This document shows, in pieces, positions 1 to 13,100 of a stretch of DNA of 64,000 nt. The stretch comes from Physcomitrium patens (Eukaryota > Streptophyta > Bryopsida > Funariales > Funariaceae). Below the pieces are notes generated by a model that ran no database searches, had not been told where the DNA came from, and was given only the letters and a program-made list of their open reading frames with translations. The translations under genes were made by a program, and so were the position numbers. The stretch covers positions 11,823,912 to 11,887,911 of the forward strand of contig NC_037260.1 in the NCBI RefSeq assembly GCF_000002425.4, written 5' to 3'. Within the stretch, counting starts at the first letter, position 1; each line of letters begins with the position of its first letter.

Positions 1-2906
1 ACAACACCAATTTTAAGGAATTTTAAAATTACCTGTACGCTAATGCACAATGTCGACGCTGATATGATGTTTCTGTTGAAGTCATCGATCGGCGTCGAAC
101 TTGCAAATTAATCAAGCTTCTTGAGATTGAACTCGATTCTTTGTCTACCAATCTAAGAATTTTAAGACGACTAATGATTTATAAACGGCGAGCTTTGCCG
201 GATGCTAATTCAGGGTTTTGACAGCCGGGGAGGTCTATTCTTCCCAAGTTACAAGTAGAACTGAACTTCGATTCGGTGGATGTTTTGTTGATTCGCTTCG
301 TTTATACGTAGAACTTCATCTGTCGCAGACAAACTCCAGAGTCCTTCGATCCCTTCGAACTGTTATTGTTGAAGTGATTCCAAGTAATGAAGTGATAGAC
401 AGCCTATGTTCGAAGGAATTTGCCATTTGCTGCAGTCATTGTTAGTGATTGAGGATGGCGCGCCGTATACGTCGTGTGATGTAGGCGCTGCGCTCAAAGC
501 TCTGCTTGTTGTCGGGTTCACTGCCTTTGAGCTCGGTATTGAGATTATTATTACCCTATGATTCCAAGTATTCGAAATTTGAAATTTTTGCAGTGCAATA
601 GTGTATCCGGAATCGACTTTGTCATGTGTCGATGATGGGTCGCGGTTGAGAGAAGTGCTGTAAGGTCTTCGGCTGAAATTGATTGCTGAAGTGTGACCAA
701 TTGAAATCTTGGTCCATTAGAAGCATGAGATGTATGTCTAATGAAGCAGAGATGTACAACAGAGTAAATTTGTGATTTCATTGATGCTCCTTCACCTTGC
801 GCCGTTGTTGTAGTAATTACCATCATGAAGAACCCTCGACTTCCAGCTTGGTAGACTGTGGAGCTCGCGCAACTAAACCTGTTATGTGAATCATTACATT
901 GGGAAAGTCTGCTAATGTTTATTTCCTGAGGAGAATTGGCATGCAGAGATGATTCTACAACGCCACACACACAAAGATGTATGTTTGTAATAGGCTGTAT
1001 ACCAGGGATGAATTTTGCACTTTTGCTAGTATTTCTTGTCCAGAAGAGTGAACGGAGATAGCAGGTTTGCTCTTACATCTAAAGCCTCCCAAACATTTAT
1101 TAACTTGTCAGGCGGAGGATTCCAAATTGTACACTAAATATGCGTGCTGATTTCAATACCAGGAAAATGAATAATGAGTTTATCACTTCAGCTGCTGGTA
1201 AGGAACAGCTCGAGGAAGTGTTAGAGCTTGATACAGAAAACCACGTCTGCTAGTTCACCTGGATCCTAAATCCTGGTGAGCGCTAAAATTATAGTGATTA
1301 CGAGGTTTTCTGAAACTAACCAGAATTGTTAACAGAGCTTAAACTGGGTACCATCGTAGCATCCACCACAATGTTGCTCAAACAACTTTCGACCATGCAT
1401 TGAGGAGACAATATCCGGAATCATTGTCACGAATTCTCAATCGACGATGAGAAACCTGGTCTTTGTTATCGCTATTCTTCGTCGGATTATTGATGCAATT
1501 ATACTGGAACATGTCATGGTAATTGAGTTTATTGCAGATCTTCTGCTTCCACTCGAGCTTTCCGCGTGCTACTCAATGTTGACTCTCGAGACCAAATGTT
1601 TGCTTTGAATCGATCGACCACGTCATCGGAAGCAGTTTCAAGAGCTCATGGGGCATACTCTGCTTATGTTCTCATTGACTACTACTATTATTCCAACAAG
1701 CACTTCATTCTCGTATCTTGTGATGTTATCCTTTTCAAAAATAATGTCAAGAAATTTGGAGTTTCTTTCTTTGCATTTGTATTGATATCATTTCAAAATT
1801 CAAAAGAATTTACAAAAATAAAATATTTTAAATACTTCAAATTGCATAATTGGTTTTAGTCATGGAATTATACATTGTAGAGCCAAATGTTATAATCTTT
1901 ATAGATAATATGTCATAAATTGTATTGATAAACTTCATACTCAATGTTTAAATTAATATTTTTTGGAAGTTTTTTTCTTAAAGAATAGAGATTTTTAGCC
2001 ATTAAATTATTTTTATTTTTATTATTTCCATTTAGAAGTTATTAATTACAAAGACTTTGCATAGTTGATTTTTTTTATCCAATTTCATATATTATTCAAG
2101 TCAAAATTTTAAGTTATAGTAAGTAGAACATTCATTATTGCAATAGAAACAAATGAAGCAAATTTTTATCTTTTAAGATTTGTCCCATGTCTAAAGCCAT
2201 AGAATTAGATAAGAATTCATTGCAAAAAATGAACCTTCTAATGTCTACTTAGGATTAATTTTGTACCATCTCCAAACTTTGAGACTTGAAGTGGATAGGC
2301 ATCTACTAATATAAATATGTATAAAGAATTTTAGATCAAAAATGTCAACAAACAAAATTATTAAAGGATATTATCTTAGAAACATGAACCATGGGGTGAA
2401 TAAGCAGTTTGGTCTAAGCACATTGTATACATTACAAGTACATCATCGCAATTGCAATTGCCTCAAAATTATGAATAGAAAATAATATTATTTTTAATAA
2501 TTTTATTGAGGATTTAATTACATTAGATGATTATGCATAATCAAAATATGGTCACAAATTGATGTTATTTCAAAATAATACTATCTAGAAGTGATACAAC
2601 CTAAAAGTGATACTACCAAAAAGTGGTTGTGCTTAGCTTTATCTCAAGTAGACAAGATGTATGAAAAAGAAATATGAATGTATTAAAAAAATACAAGGTA
2701 AATATTTGTGCATTTCAATATTTTCTCATGAAGTACAATTATATTGCTGAGAAAACATTAATAAGTCTCTTGATGCCAATAGTTTCTTAAAGTATTTAAA
2801 AAAAATTGCACCTAAGTCTTTAGTAATTACATTAACCAATTGTTATTCTATTTGAATATACTTAAGTTTTAGTTATTCTTTTAATATGCACTTTTGAATA
2901 AAATGG

Positions 2907-2934
2907 TTTTTTTTTTTTTTTTTTTTTTTTTTTT
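2907..2934. repeat. Poly-T tract (28 bp)
   Basis: An uninterrupted run of T within AT-rich DNA. It could be the tail of an old retroposed sequence on the minus strand, but no target-site duplication or coding relic was seen beside it. Confidence 0.9.
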
Positions 2935-4468
2935 CATTTCTTTCTTTTCTATGTATTTGGTTCTTGCATAGAAATATAACTTCTTAGCCAACTTGATTCT
3001 TTCTTGGTTATTACAATTAAGATGCATATCATGCAAAGTGGTCAATGACCATGTCTTATAGTATTGCTTCTATTGTAATACTGTGGTGAATAACAAGTTT
3101 AGGATGTGTATCCAAATACCAAGGTTGAGCTAGAATTATATAATGTTATTTATTTGTATATATTCGCATGCCAACTTCTACAAATATTGCCATATTTTGA
3201 GCAGTACCTTGTAATCAACATAACTTCTTCTTTTACTTCATCATTATATCCCTACTTCCACAATTCTTTAGCCTACATTTATAAGACTATGTTGGTATAC
3301 GTAGAAAGAAGAGTCTTTACAAGATCAAAGCCAAAGATTTAGACAAGAGTAGACCAAATCCAAAGCAATTGATTTAGAACAATGTGCATCAACTTCATCT
3401 CATCAACCTCTAAGTTGTTGTTAGTTGTTGTTATACAACAACAATTAAATAAAAGAATAAATGAAGATCTTTATTTGGGACATGCCTAATTGGAGATCAA
3501 TTAATGAATTTCTTTACAAGTCTTAGATAAAAGAGAATAAGAAGTAATAAAGTTAATATCTATTTTATCACTTTTAAAAAATGAGCTTCCACTTACTTTG
3601 TAGGACCATAAACAAAATAAGGCAAGGTAGATTAGACAAAAAACTACTAAAGAGATTTTCAAGTAAAAATCAAAGATAATTTCTAAAAACAAATTTTTAA
3701 AGAAATATTTTGATGAATATTTAAAGATGATTCTTTGTAACTAGGATTCAAACCAAAGCTTGAGGCATAGAACCACATGCCTATGACAAAAGCAATGTTC
3801 TTTTGTTGATCAAAGGGTGGAGTTAAAGATCAAATTTAAAAAAGATTCTACTTATATTACTTGGAAGAAATTGAATTTGTATAGAATTTGTGTAAGCTTT
3901 ACAAAGTCAAGATTTGATTTAGATAACTTTGCATTATGAAATAAGGTAGAGTTTATGTTTTAGGAAATTTTACAATTCTTTTGTAGATCCATAAGTAAAA
4001 TTCTTTGGATTTTTTCACATACTTTTTATGAATTTTTATGTGAATTTAAGCTTTGTTGGTTGATGAGAATTAAAATTATTAGATTCTAAGTATAATAGAA
4101 TATTAGTAGTTGGTAGTTTGAAGGTGAGCAAAGATAACAAAGATTTGCAACAATTTTGTAGTTGGATCAAAGTAGAATTTTGGAGCATAGTAACTAACAT
4201 GAATTCTAATATCTATCCAAAGTTTGGAAAAATATTAAGAGTACAAGAAGTAGAACTCTACAATAGGATTCAATATTAAGGTTGGAGAAAAAAACTATTC
4301 AACACTCCATCAATTTATTTGTATTTTCTCTCAATTTATAAGTACAATTCTTTTCAATTTTTCAAACTTGTTGTCAATTATGACATTCAAGGTACACAAG
4401 TTTAAAGCAAATTCAATAGTTGATTAAAAAGTTACTAAGGTTTTAATATGTTGATAGGTCTATTTAAG

Positions 4469-4533
4469 TTTAATTAAGATTAATATGAATTTAATTAAGA
4501 TTAATATGAATTTAATTAAGATTTAGTTATGAA
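4469..4533. repeat. 21-bp tandem repeat, about three units
   Basis: Two perfect copies of a 21-bp AT-rich unit (4469-4489 and 4490-4510) are followed by a third, slightly changed copy (4511-4533). It lies in the intergenic spacer and no function is suggested. Confidence 0.85.
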
Positions 4534-5314
4534 TTTGTTAGGATTAGGACTTTTATATTGTTCAATTAGAATCCTTAGGATTTATCCAAGGATTGTTCAA
4601 AGGTTAATTAGGATTTGATAGGATATATATAGAATTTCTCTAGGATTAATAGGGTGTATTTAGGATATCTTGGAACTTCTTGAAGACTTTGTTTAGGTTG
4701 TCTATGATTGCATGGGATTACAATTAGAGTTGATTGAAGTTGCTATGAAAGCATGGTAGATCCATACACAACACTGGATATATTTGACGAACTTACAAAA
4801 CTCTTGAAAATAACCAAAAACTAAAAGAAATGTAATTACAACCTTTATGATGTCCTTGCTTCAATGAACAGCATTTCTAATACATGTCATACATTTCATA
4901 CTTTTTCTTTACATTTCCATATTGTTTTACAAACTATCCATTCAGCAAAGTAACAACTCCTTTAATTTCTTTCATCCTTCCAACTAAGACAAAACTCAAG
5001 CTTCTACCATTCATTTAAAAAGAATAAAAGTAACCAAAAATCAAATAACGCTTTGATGTTCTTTACAAAATATATACATAATTCTTTTTTGTAAGAAAGA
5101 ACTCACTTTGCCAGCAGATAAACAGATGCAACTTGAAGCCGAACTTTGCGTCCACCGCTGCCGCTGGCGCTGCGGCGGTAGTAACGATGGTCACCGAATA
5201 CTACCGACAGATGCGAAGTGCAGAAAGGAGATCGATGCAACGCGCTTGTTGACGCCGCATCGAAGCGCGACACATCAGTCGGTGGCAACTGTGAGGCGGC
5301 CTTTTCCTACATCC

Positions 5315-5985
5315 TTACACTTCGACAATGCACGATGCGTGAGTGAGGCCCAGAAACTGGATATCTACAGGCAATGCTTCCCAGATGCCTCTGCGTCGCG
5401 GACCCTCGCACGACTCTGCCGCAGGCAAGTGGTACCAATACATCCTGTGGCTGTCCTCATCGGCGTTGCAAGTTCCTGTTACCACAAGTCTGGAGCCATT
5501 TGAGGTGATACACAACGGCGGCGAGATACCTTCATCGCCCTTGGGTAGCTTGTCCAGGAATTGCCACTCGTTGCTCTTGGGGCAGTGGACGAGAAGCCTT
5601 CGCTCCTGGAAAGCGTAGAGGCACCCCGAGGCGCCCACAATCACAGCCGGGCTGGAGTCGATCATGTTGTCTATCTGTAGCTAGGTCCGATTGATGGAGT
5701 CGTAGATCTCGACGCTCTTGACATACTTGCACTGCGTCGCTGTCTGGTACCCACTGATGGCAGAGAATTTCCCTGCCAACACGGCTCCAACACGGCTCCT
5801 ACGCACTCGTCTCGGACTATGTGCATCCTCGGGAGCGTCTCCCAGGTATTGCTCGCTAGGTCGTATCGCTCAGCAGATGCAAGCGCCAGTCTTGTGTTAT
5901 CGTGGCCTCCGGCCACGAAGACAGAATCTCCCACTGCCGCGCACGCAAAGAAGGATCTCGTGCTGGACATGTCTGCCCCTCGCTA
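5315..5985 (-). pseudogene. Kelch-repeat F-box (KFB-like) protein, pseudogene lacking its 5' part
   Basis: The minus strand reads like the Kelch half of plant KFB proteins, which act as substrate adaptors of SCF ubiquitin ligases (known for phenylalanine ammonia-lyase turnover). Visible matches are the 'ARSFFACA.VGD.V.VAGGHD' type Kelch start (near 5970-5890, here with T before RSFFACA), the 'AERYD...W..LP.M...RDEC' block, 'SGYQTATQ', 'VEIYDSINRT', and a C-terminal end resembling the family's last blade. Three lesions break it. An 11-bp direct duplication (5777-5787 and 5788-5798) shifts the frame. A TAG at 5681-5683 stands where the repeat expects Trp (TGG). A further in-frame TAG lies at 5983-5985. 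No F-box is visible upstream, so the 5' end is lost or diverged. The broken state is clear; the exact KFB subgroup is not. Confidence 0.8.
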
Positions 5986-7172
5986 CCATGTCCAGGAGCT
6001 GAAGCTGAAAATGTAGACGGATCGAAGTGTCTCCCACAAGACTGAATTACTCAACGAAACGACGAAGTTGTTCTAAACACGGACGAAAACATCCCGAGAT
6101 AAGACTACGGTTCCAACATGCGGACAAGAATACATGCACGGCATGCATGAAGAACCAACTGCGAGACCACGAAACTATAAATTGCACGCGCTTTTGGGAT
6201 AAGTAGACGACCAGGTCTGGCGTGTGGTTACGTCGCAACTAGAAGAGAATCTCGGCGTGGGTCATCAGCTCTTCACCTCCCAAAGCTGCGAGGAGCTTCA
6301 TGTCCGCAAGAGCAAGATCGCAAAGCATGGAATTTGATGCAATTTCGAAGCCATGCATGCGAACTGGGATTGAGCAACGACAAACCCTAATTCCCGTGAG
6401 GGCTGGCTATGGCGCTTCTGGCCATGGCCGGAACTTTCACTGTGGAGTCTACGTTTTTTGTATATTTCTTTTGCTTTCTCTTTTTGTTCAACAATGGAAA
6501 ACATGAAGTGGTATTCTTTTGTTAATGGAGAAAGGACCACAGAATTAACGCAAGAATGAGAAACATTAGAACAATGCATTGAAGAAAAATGAATATTTAG
6601 AACTATTACATGTATGTGGGTTTGTGTGTGTGTGTTTGTGTTGAAGTTAGTGTATTATTTTGATTAAAGAAAAAAATTAATATTTAAAAAACAAACAAAT
6701 ACAAAAAAAATATTAAATATTAAATATTGTTAAAAATAAATAGTAAGATTAAAGATGAGCTTCGTGTTGCTTCTGTGTCCATTAAGAACCAAAAACTCTG
6801 TATTCAAACTTTTTAAACACTCAAAATATGTAAAAGTAATCTTTTTTTGGCCATGTGACAATTTGAAAACAACTTTAGATTTAAGAAAGATTATGCAAGT
6901 GCACGTTTGTGTGTATAAAGCCATCAAAATTGGATAATAAATTATTTTTTATTTCTTAATAATAATAATATAATAAGGTCATGCAATTACATTCCCTGTA
7001 CAAAATGATTTGGTGTGTTCATGAATTAGTTATTTTGGTAGACAATATCTGTTTTTCTGAGCAATAATACTATTTATTAATGAGGTGTGATTTTGATATT
7101 AGTTTTGATTATGCCATTAAAATAGCATCATTCTTCATATGTATCCTACATCAAAGGCATCGAGTACTAATG

Positions 7173-7173
<1 letters not shown>

Positions 7174-7205
<32 letters not shown>
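7174..7205. repeat. (TA)n microsatellite
   Basis: An uninterrupted alternating AT run of about 32 bp in intergenic DNA. Confidence 0.9.
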
Positions 7206-7207
<2 letters not shown>

Positions 7208-7515
7208 GCAACTTAGAATAGAGATCAAACTTTTGATAACTCTTTTGAACTATTATCAGTATTTTTAATGTATTTTTAATTTTCTGTTTTATGAACAATG
7301 TTATGTTGAAATTTGTAATACTGATATACATGATTAGTACAATTTTTCAACAATATATTTTGTAGGGTAAATCTATCATGAATATTGGAAAGACAAAAAG
7401 TAGGGTTCTATATTTAAAAATTATTTGAATTAATACAATATAAGGAATTGGGCTGTACTTTATAAAAAAATTAAATCAAATCAAATCAAAATTCTGTATG
7501 TTTATTTCTGAATTA

Positions 7516-7541
7516 TTATATATATATATATATATATATAT
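7516..7541. repeat. (TA)n microsatellite
   Basis: An alternating TA run of about 26 bp in the same AT-rich spacer as the tract at 7.2 kb. Confidence 0.9.
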
Positions 7542-9356
7542 TGCCAAAGTAAAAACTAATATTGTTTCAAGGTTCATTATATCCTTATCAGTCAAGTTTG
7601 AAAGTTGTATATACAACATATATTTTAGACAGGATTTAGTAATATTACTAGGTTTATTGATACAATAATATGAATGGAACAAAAAATTGATCTTTTCTCT
7701 CAATCATCTTTTGTTGCCATTTAAATTAGTCTTTTCTTGTTAAATTATACGTATTTAACAAAATTGTTGGATACTAAAAAACTTTATTCTCCTACAGTTA
7801 TTTTCTATAGATATATATATAGATATACACTCACGATGGTCTTTCTCTTATTTATGCATTATAAAATTGATTCCCCATGACAATTGGCCCTAAATTATGC
7901 GGCCACAAGGCTAAAAACAAAACGACATCCGGCACGATGAGGATTTTTGCACGATATCACACAACCTCACTGGACAAGGTGTTAAGCAACATCTCCTTGC
8001 ACGATTGACCTGCAAAAAACAATGTCTCTAACGGACATATCATTGTATCATTAGAAGTTTGGCGCATGTCTCAAAGGAGCTCCGAAGGGATGAAACCTAC
8101 CAGTAAGTTATTGATCTCGGCTGCTACTAGTGGCGAAAAAAATCAACTTGGGAGGACACAAATCAGACATATTCATTTGGGTATGAGAACAAGCCGAGAA
8201 GCCTTCATTCCATGGCAGGTGCATGAGCATCAGCTCTGAACTATTTCGCTGCATCTTCAGAAAGCAGCTCAAGTGGTGTTGACACAACGTTAGGCTAGAA
8301 CTTCATGCATGCAGATTGTACTATTTAATGTGTGTTTTAGAAATTGGATTGTACGGTTGGTTACGGAATCGGAAGACTAGAGATTCTTGAGGCATTCGAA
8401 GTGCTGTCACGACAGTTAGTGCTTATTGCCCTTTCACCGCTCTGCACTTGCACGGTTTTTAGTCCAGTCAATTCGAAGGCTAGGATGCTAAAAATGAAGA
8501 ACTTGATGTGGGTGAGAGAATTAAGAACAGTAATGAAGACAGATTATCAAACGGAACAAGATATAGAATTTCAGTTAGGATTCTGGTTAGAAAAGATTCG
8601 ATGAAATTGGGGCATATACAAATACATTTTCGAAACAAGCATTTACTCATCAGACGGCCCCCCATACTCGAAAAGCTATGAATACTTCACATCACGTATT
8701 TTACAAGTCATTTACATGTTGTAAACTACAAGAACAGTGGTAATACTTTCAGATTGTGCTTATGGGAATTTCAAAGGTTTTTACAGAGCGAGTGTCGGAG
8801 AACGAATATGGTATTAGTATAAATACAAAAAGCTTTACTACATATACGTAAAACAAAAGCGTGGACATGGTAAACGTTTTCTCCTTTGCTTGCAATTTCA
8901 ATGATAACACGTTGAACTTGGAATATAAATCATAAGATCAAATGTTGAAAAATAATTTCAGATTCTGATTCATGTGTTCCAAACAAAAATCTGTGAAAGC
9001 TATTAGATTGGTTTAGGGAGAAGATACGCCGCAGCAGTTTGAATCGAATTGGAGAAATCCTTGAACACACATACCGACCAGTCTAGAGAATATCGATGAA
9101 GCGACCTCATGCTTCCAGTATATCTCAAAAAAAAATCAAAATTCAAAAATAAAAAAGAAACAAAATTTTCGAGCGTGATGCTAAAGAACTAGAACCCACA
9201 CACTTTTAAACAAAATCGCCAAAAACCTGAAGAATAGTCTCTTACTCCATGGGTGCTGCAATTGGGCCAACCGACAGAACCAGTGGCGTGGTTCTATCTG
9301 GGTCTCGCTGTTCTAGAGGCTCCTGTACGCCAGCAAATCCAGCCAAAACAACAATT

Positions 9357-11365
9357 TCACATCAGCAACGATCTCTTCGTGGTGAACCCATTCAATTCAA
9401 AGACATTGTAGAAGGATGGGCCATCTCGAAGTACCGGAGTGGACTGCGGTGGGAGCACACATGCAGATTTTGAATTCCCCATTGCTTGAGGGGAGATGCT
9501 TACTATAGACTCAGCCAACGCTGAGTGGGGCAGCGGAGGAAGACACACGGCCTCCCCAGCTAGTCCTGCGACAGGGGTCAGAGAGGGCGTGGCCTTTGGA
9601 GGTGGAGACACTGCGGCTGGAAGTGGAGTTGCCAAAGCGGGAAGAGCTTCAGAAGCAGTTCGCGCATCTTCAGGTTTTTCCACTGTTGCTGCCTCAGTGA
9701 TCTCCTCAGCTGACAAAGCCTGGACTCACGCATGGGATTCAAAGGTTAACGGAAAAGGAAGACCGCTGTAGGATGGCTCAACATATCCCTTGGAATTAGA
9801 CACAATATTCAAGCACAAAAGATTGGTGCAGATTCTTCAGCTACTAGGATAGTTCCTCCTTCTATCACTTGATTCGCATTCTTGGTAGCAGTACTTAATG
9901 GAATTAGTATAGTGAGGATTCATTGAGCATCACTTACTGGGGCTTGTGGTGCAGTATCTGCTGCTTGTTCTACACTTAACATATTGTCACCTGCAGATTT
10001 TGCAGCAGAGGCTGTCTCAGATGCCTCCGCGATCACCGGCTTGATGGTGTTTTTGTGTACTGGAGCTCCATCAACAGGAGTTGGCAGCGCTTCTTCACAT
10101 TTCAATTGCTTCTACGCAGCAATTTCCGCAACCTCAATAAAAACATAATAATAAAGACAAGTCGAATTAAGGTTACTGAGGTTTTAGTTTCTACTCTACT
10201 CTTCTCAGTATTTAACTGGTTATGTAAACAATGCATCTCTTAAGTACTTAAACAAAAGTCACATCTTTAAATCTTTAGCTCAAGCATACAACATTGTCTG
10301 ATTATTGATGAACAAACAGCTGTATTTATTTCCCCAGATTCAACCTCCGTATGCAATGGCACATCACTCCATCACAGAACTAGACTTGTGGAAGGATTGC
10401 ATCATAATCAGTTGCAAATAAACTATATTACCCTATTATTCAAAATGCAAGCAATAGTCAGAATAGCCATTATAACTTGAAAGGTATGGCACATTCCCAG
10501 CTCACGATCTGTTAGTTGGTCATATTCGTCGGGACAAGTGAGAGTTTCAGAACACAATTGTGGAATATAGTATAAGATAATGACAATGCCTCTTACCTCC
10601 TGAGCTGCAGCAGCCTTTGTAGCCGATTGCGAGGTCACTGCGGCAGAACTTGGCCCATTTCCTGCCGCATCCTCTTCTCCATTCTGCGCTTCCAGGTGAG
10701 CACCGGCCTGCAGGTCCTCAGCATTACTTCCATTGCCCACCTCACCACTTCCGTGTTGATGCTCTGCAGATGGTTTCCCATTTTCTGAGAGGGCTGCAGG
10801 AGATGCCTCTATCTTGTTTTCCTCTTCTCTCTGGGTCGCCTGTAAGATTAGGCGAATACTTAAAAGAGAAGCACTGAAACTGAAGACCTCGACAACAAAA
10901 TGCCTTAAGCTCGTCATTGCTACATTTCGAGGGGTGGGAATGGACCAGGATTTGGACCGTCAACTTACAACACTTGCTCTAATTAGATATAACCCACGTA
11001 GAGAAAGTGGAAGCGTAACCTAAATAATCCGAAGAGCGAAAGCAACTGTTTGCTGCTACTTACAGGCAACTTGTTCCAAGGTATGAGCAAGTATGTAATC
11101 GTCAAAGTGATCATGGCTACAACTAGGACATTAGAACCACAAAACTCATGGAAGCTTCTCCCTCTCTTTAAAACAGAAACCTCCAATAACATTAGGCAAT
11201 GATGAGAATATTCACATTAGGAGTCACGTCCGTGAGTTTTGCGTGTTGATTCCGTTCCGGATCTTCGGCAGGACGTTTCGCTACTGGGGCGGGCTCTAGT
11301 TCTGCCTCTGCACCACGTTTAACAGCCAATGGCTGAGGTACTGCTTCTTGTACATGTCCTGCCAT
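9357..11365 (-). CDS. Ala/Glu/Pro-rich protein of unknown function, four-exon model
   Basis: I do not recognise this protein. Four minus-strand blocks join in phase 0. Exon 1 runs from ATG 11365 (after a splice-acceptor-like CCCAG in the likely 5' UTR) to about 11228. Exon 2 is 10839-10597, between a TTACAG acceptor and a GTAAGA donor. Exon 3 is 10111-9938, between GCGTAG and GTAAGTG. Exon 4 is 9719-9357, after GTCCAG and ending in TGA. The product is about 305 residues, hydrophilic and low in complexity. The N-terminal part has repeated K-R-x-A-E-type clusters (VKRGAEAE, AKRPAEDPE) that could act as nuclear localisation signals. Exons 2-3 are rich in A, E, S and G; exon 4 is rich in A, P and S. 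No transmembrane segment or signal peptide is visible. The exon 1 donor (GTG-type) and the final 40 residues are the weakest parts; an extra exon near 11.07 kb is possible. The alternation of acidic Ala-rich exons with good splice sites is why I think it is real. Confidence 0.55.
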
Positions 11366-13100
11366 ATCTCTTCGCGCACTGGGATTTGCAGTTGTCAAAC
11401 CTCTTCACGCGTATGTGAGTCTGCACAGCACAGTCGTAAAAGAAACATTTGTAAACCGGCCTTGGGTCCCAAGGTGACACGTTGATCAACAACTGCCGAG
11501 AGCATCGGACGTTGTGCTGCTGACCCAGGCAAGAAGGGCATAAACCCCTACATAACTGACAAGAAGCTAAGATTAAGACCGCACAATGCAAGCCAATTCC
11601 TACAAACGTAAACTTCACGCTTACGTCACACAAGCAACCACAATTTAACGGCAAATTCCAGCATAGAGGGCTTAATGACATATTTGTGGAAAACCCCAGG
11701 ACAAACTCAGTCTCTCGCACCCACTCTTGTACATTCGACCACGTACTACGTTACAGCCCAACACAACATCAGTGGTGTCGATATGAACAGAAGAAAGTGA
11801 AGCTTTATGCCCAAGAATTAAGGAAACGCCTAAGTTGATGTGCTCACATGCATACATCAGCTTAGACATCAACGTATCTATTTCGCGTTGTAGTTGCCAA
11901 ATCTGCGTATTCTGACGCACATAAAACGCATTTGACCAACTCGAACAGTGGCGTAGATAACTGCCCAGAAGCCTTGGCAGAGAGGACCTGAACTATTTGA
12001 ACACCATGTTTCGCATATGCGTTCACTGTACTGAGCGCACCGATGAGGAATTAAACTTGTACAACTTGCATATCTACTGGTCAGGGACTGGTAAACTCTT
12101 CACAGAATATCCCCACTCACTTGGTGGATCAGTGGTTTATGTGATCGATCAGTATCGTAAAGGGAACACCGAACGTTCCATCAACATTGTAGTTGCTTCC
12201 AAGGCTATCAGTGCCAATCGCAAATACGATGCCGTACACTGGCACGATTTTCTGCTTGCAAGTGAACGTCGGTCCCGGAACCATCAATTGCACGTACAAA
12301 CACCACACTGTCTCAAGGCACGAACGCCAAGTATTTCTCAAGGACCCGCCTTAAACAAGTTTTCCCAGTCAGTTTTCCTACTCAGGTATGTAAACCATAA
12401 CACCTTACCTTCAAGCCAAAGGACCTACTTCGATCTTAACACGACGAGCCGAGAAAACATCAAGCGTGACACCTCGCCCTGACTAATGCACACCAAACGT
12501 TGAACGGAAACCAACACAAGAGAGAGAGAAAAAGAAAGAAAAAAAAAAAAAAAAAAAAAAAAACGTATGATGAGCACAATTACGCTCCGAGATGGGTAAA
12601 TCGCACCCCCGACACAACAAAGCCCAACTTCACTAGCATCCCCAACGGTCTCACAAACACCATCCACCTCCCTGGTTCGACCGATTCTCTGCTAAAACTA
12701 CGCCCACCTACACGACAGAAGAGAAGTGTAACGCAAAACCCATTCAATACCAAACCTGAAGCGCCACCAGGTTTCTCGGATTCTCACACCGGCAATGAGC
12801 AACGGCATAACTAGAAACCTAGTGTGACTGCAGGCAAGGCTGAGATTCCTATGCACTACTACTGCAACGGGGGGAACTCTCATGACTCGAATCCGCCTCG
12901 TTCGTCGCATCGACTGACAACCACCACCGTTACGCAACACCAACAAGACTTGGCATGGAAAAAGGCTTCACACCCTCACGGTCTCGTACACGGAGTTATT
13001 GCGCTCATTAATGCCAAGCGCCTGCGATCGCAAGCAGCCGCAACAACACACTTCAGCTGATCAAACTCCTTCCCCTTAATGCCGAGTCTCACCTCCGCTG
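11366..13100. promoter_or_regulatory. Probable 5' leader/promoter side of the 9.4-11.4 kb gene
   Basis: This block has less AT than the spacers around it. It contains scattered ORFs on both strands without recognisable motifs and an A-rich tract at 12539-12563. Its position immediately upstream of a minus-strand gene suggests a 5' UTR intron and promoter. That is inference; no TATA box or defined site could be assigned. Confidence 0.3.
12539..12563. repeat. Poly-A tract
   Basis: A run of about 25 A following an AGAGAGAGAAAAAG stretch; simple low-complexity DNA. Confidence 0.9.

Larger units (their letters stand above)
1..5100. other. Intergenic region, no supported gene
   Basis: No convincing coding region. 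The first 1.6 kb has a mixed base composition and could hold transcribed non-coding or UTR sequence; its short ORFs show no recognisable motif and no codon pattern. From about 1.7 kb to 5.1 kb the DNA is very AT-rich, with a long T run and a short tandem repeat (listed separately). I see no clear retrotransposon coding remnant here. Confidence 0.6.
5986..9356. other. Intergenic region with microsatellites
   Basis: Between the KFB pseudogene and the next gene no coding region is convincing. A 29-codon minus-strand ORF starting with two in-frame ATGs near 6330-6300 (ending in 'THAEILF') has no recognisable motif. 6.6-7.9 kb is AT-rich with two TA microsatellites. 8.0-9.3 kb has a more even base composition and could carry the 3' UTR of the 9.36 kb gene. 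Confidence 0.5.

Noticed and set aside
218-970. ORFs on both strands at the left edge
   Set aside because: Short, motif-free and mutually overlapping; nothing supports coding.
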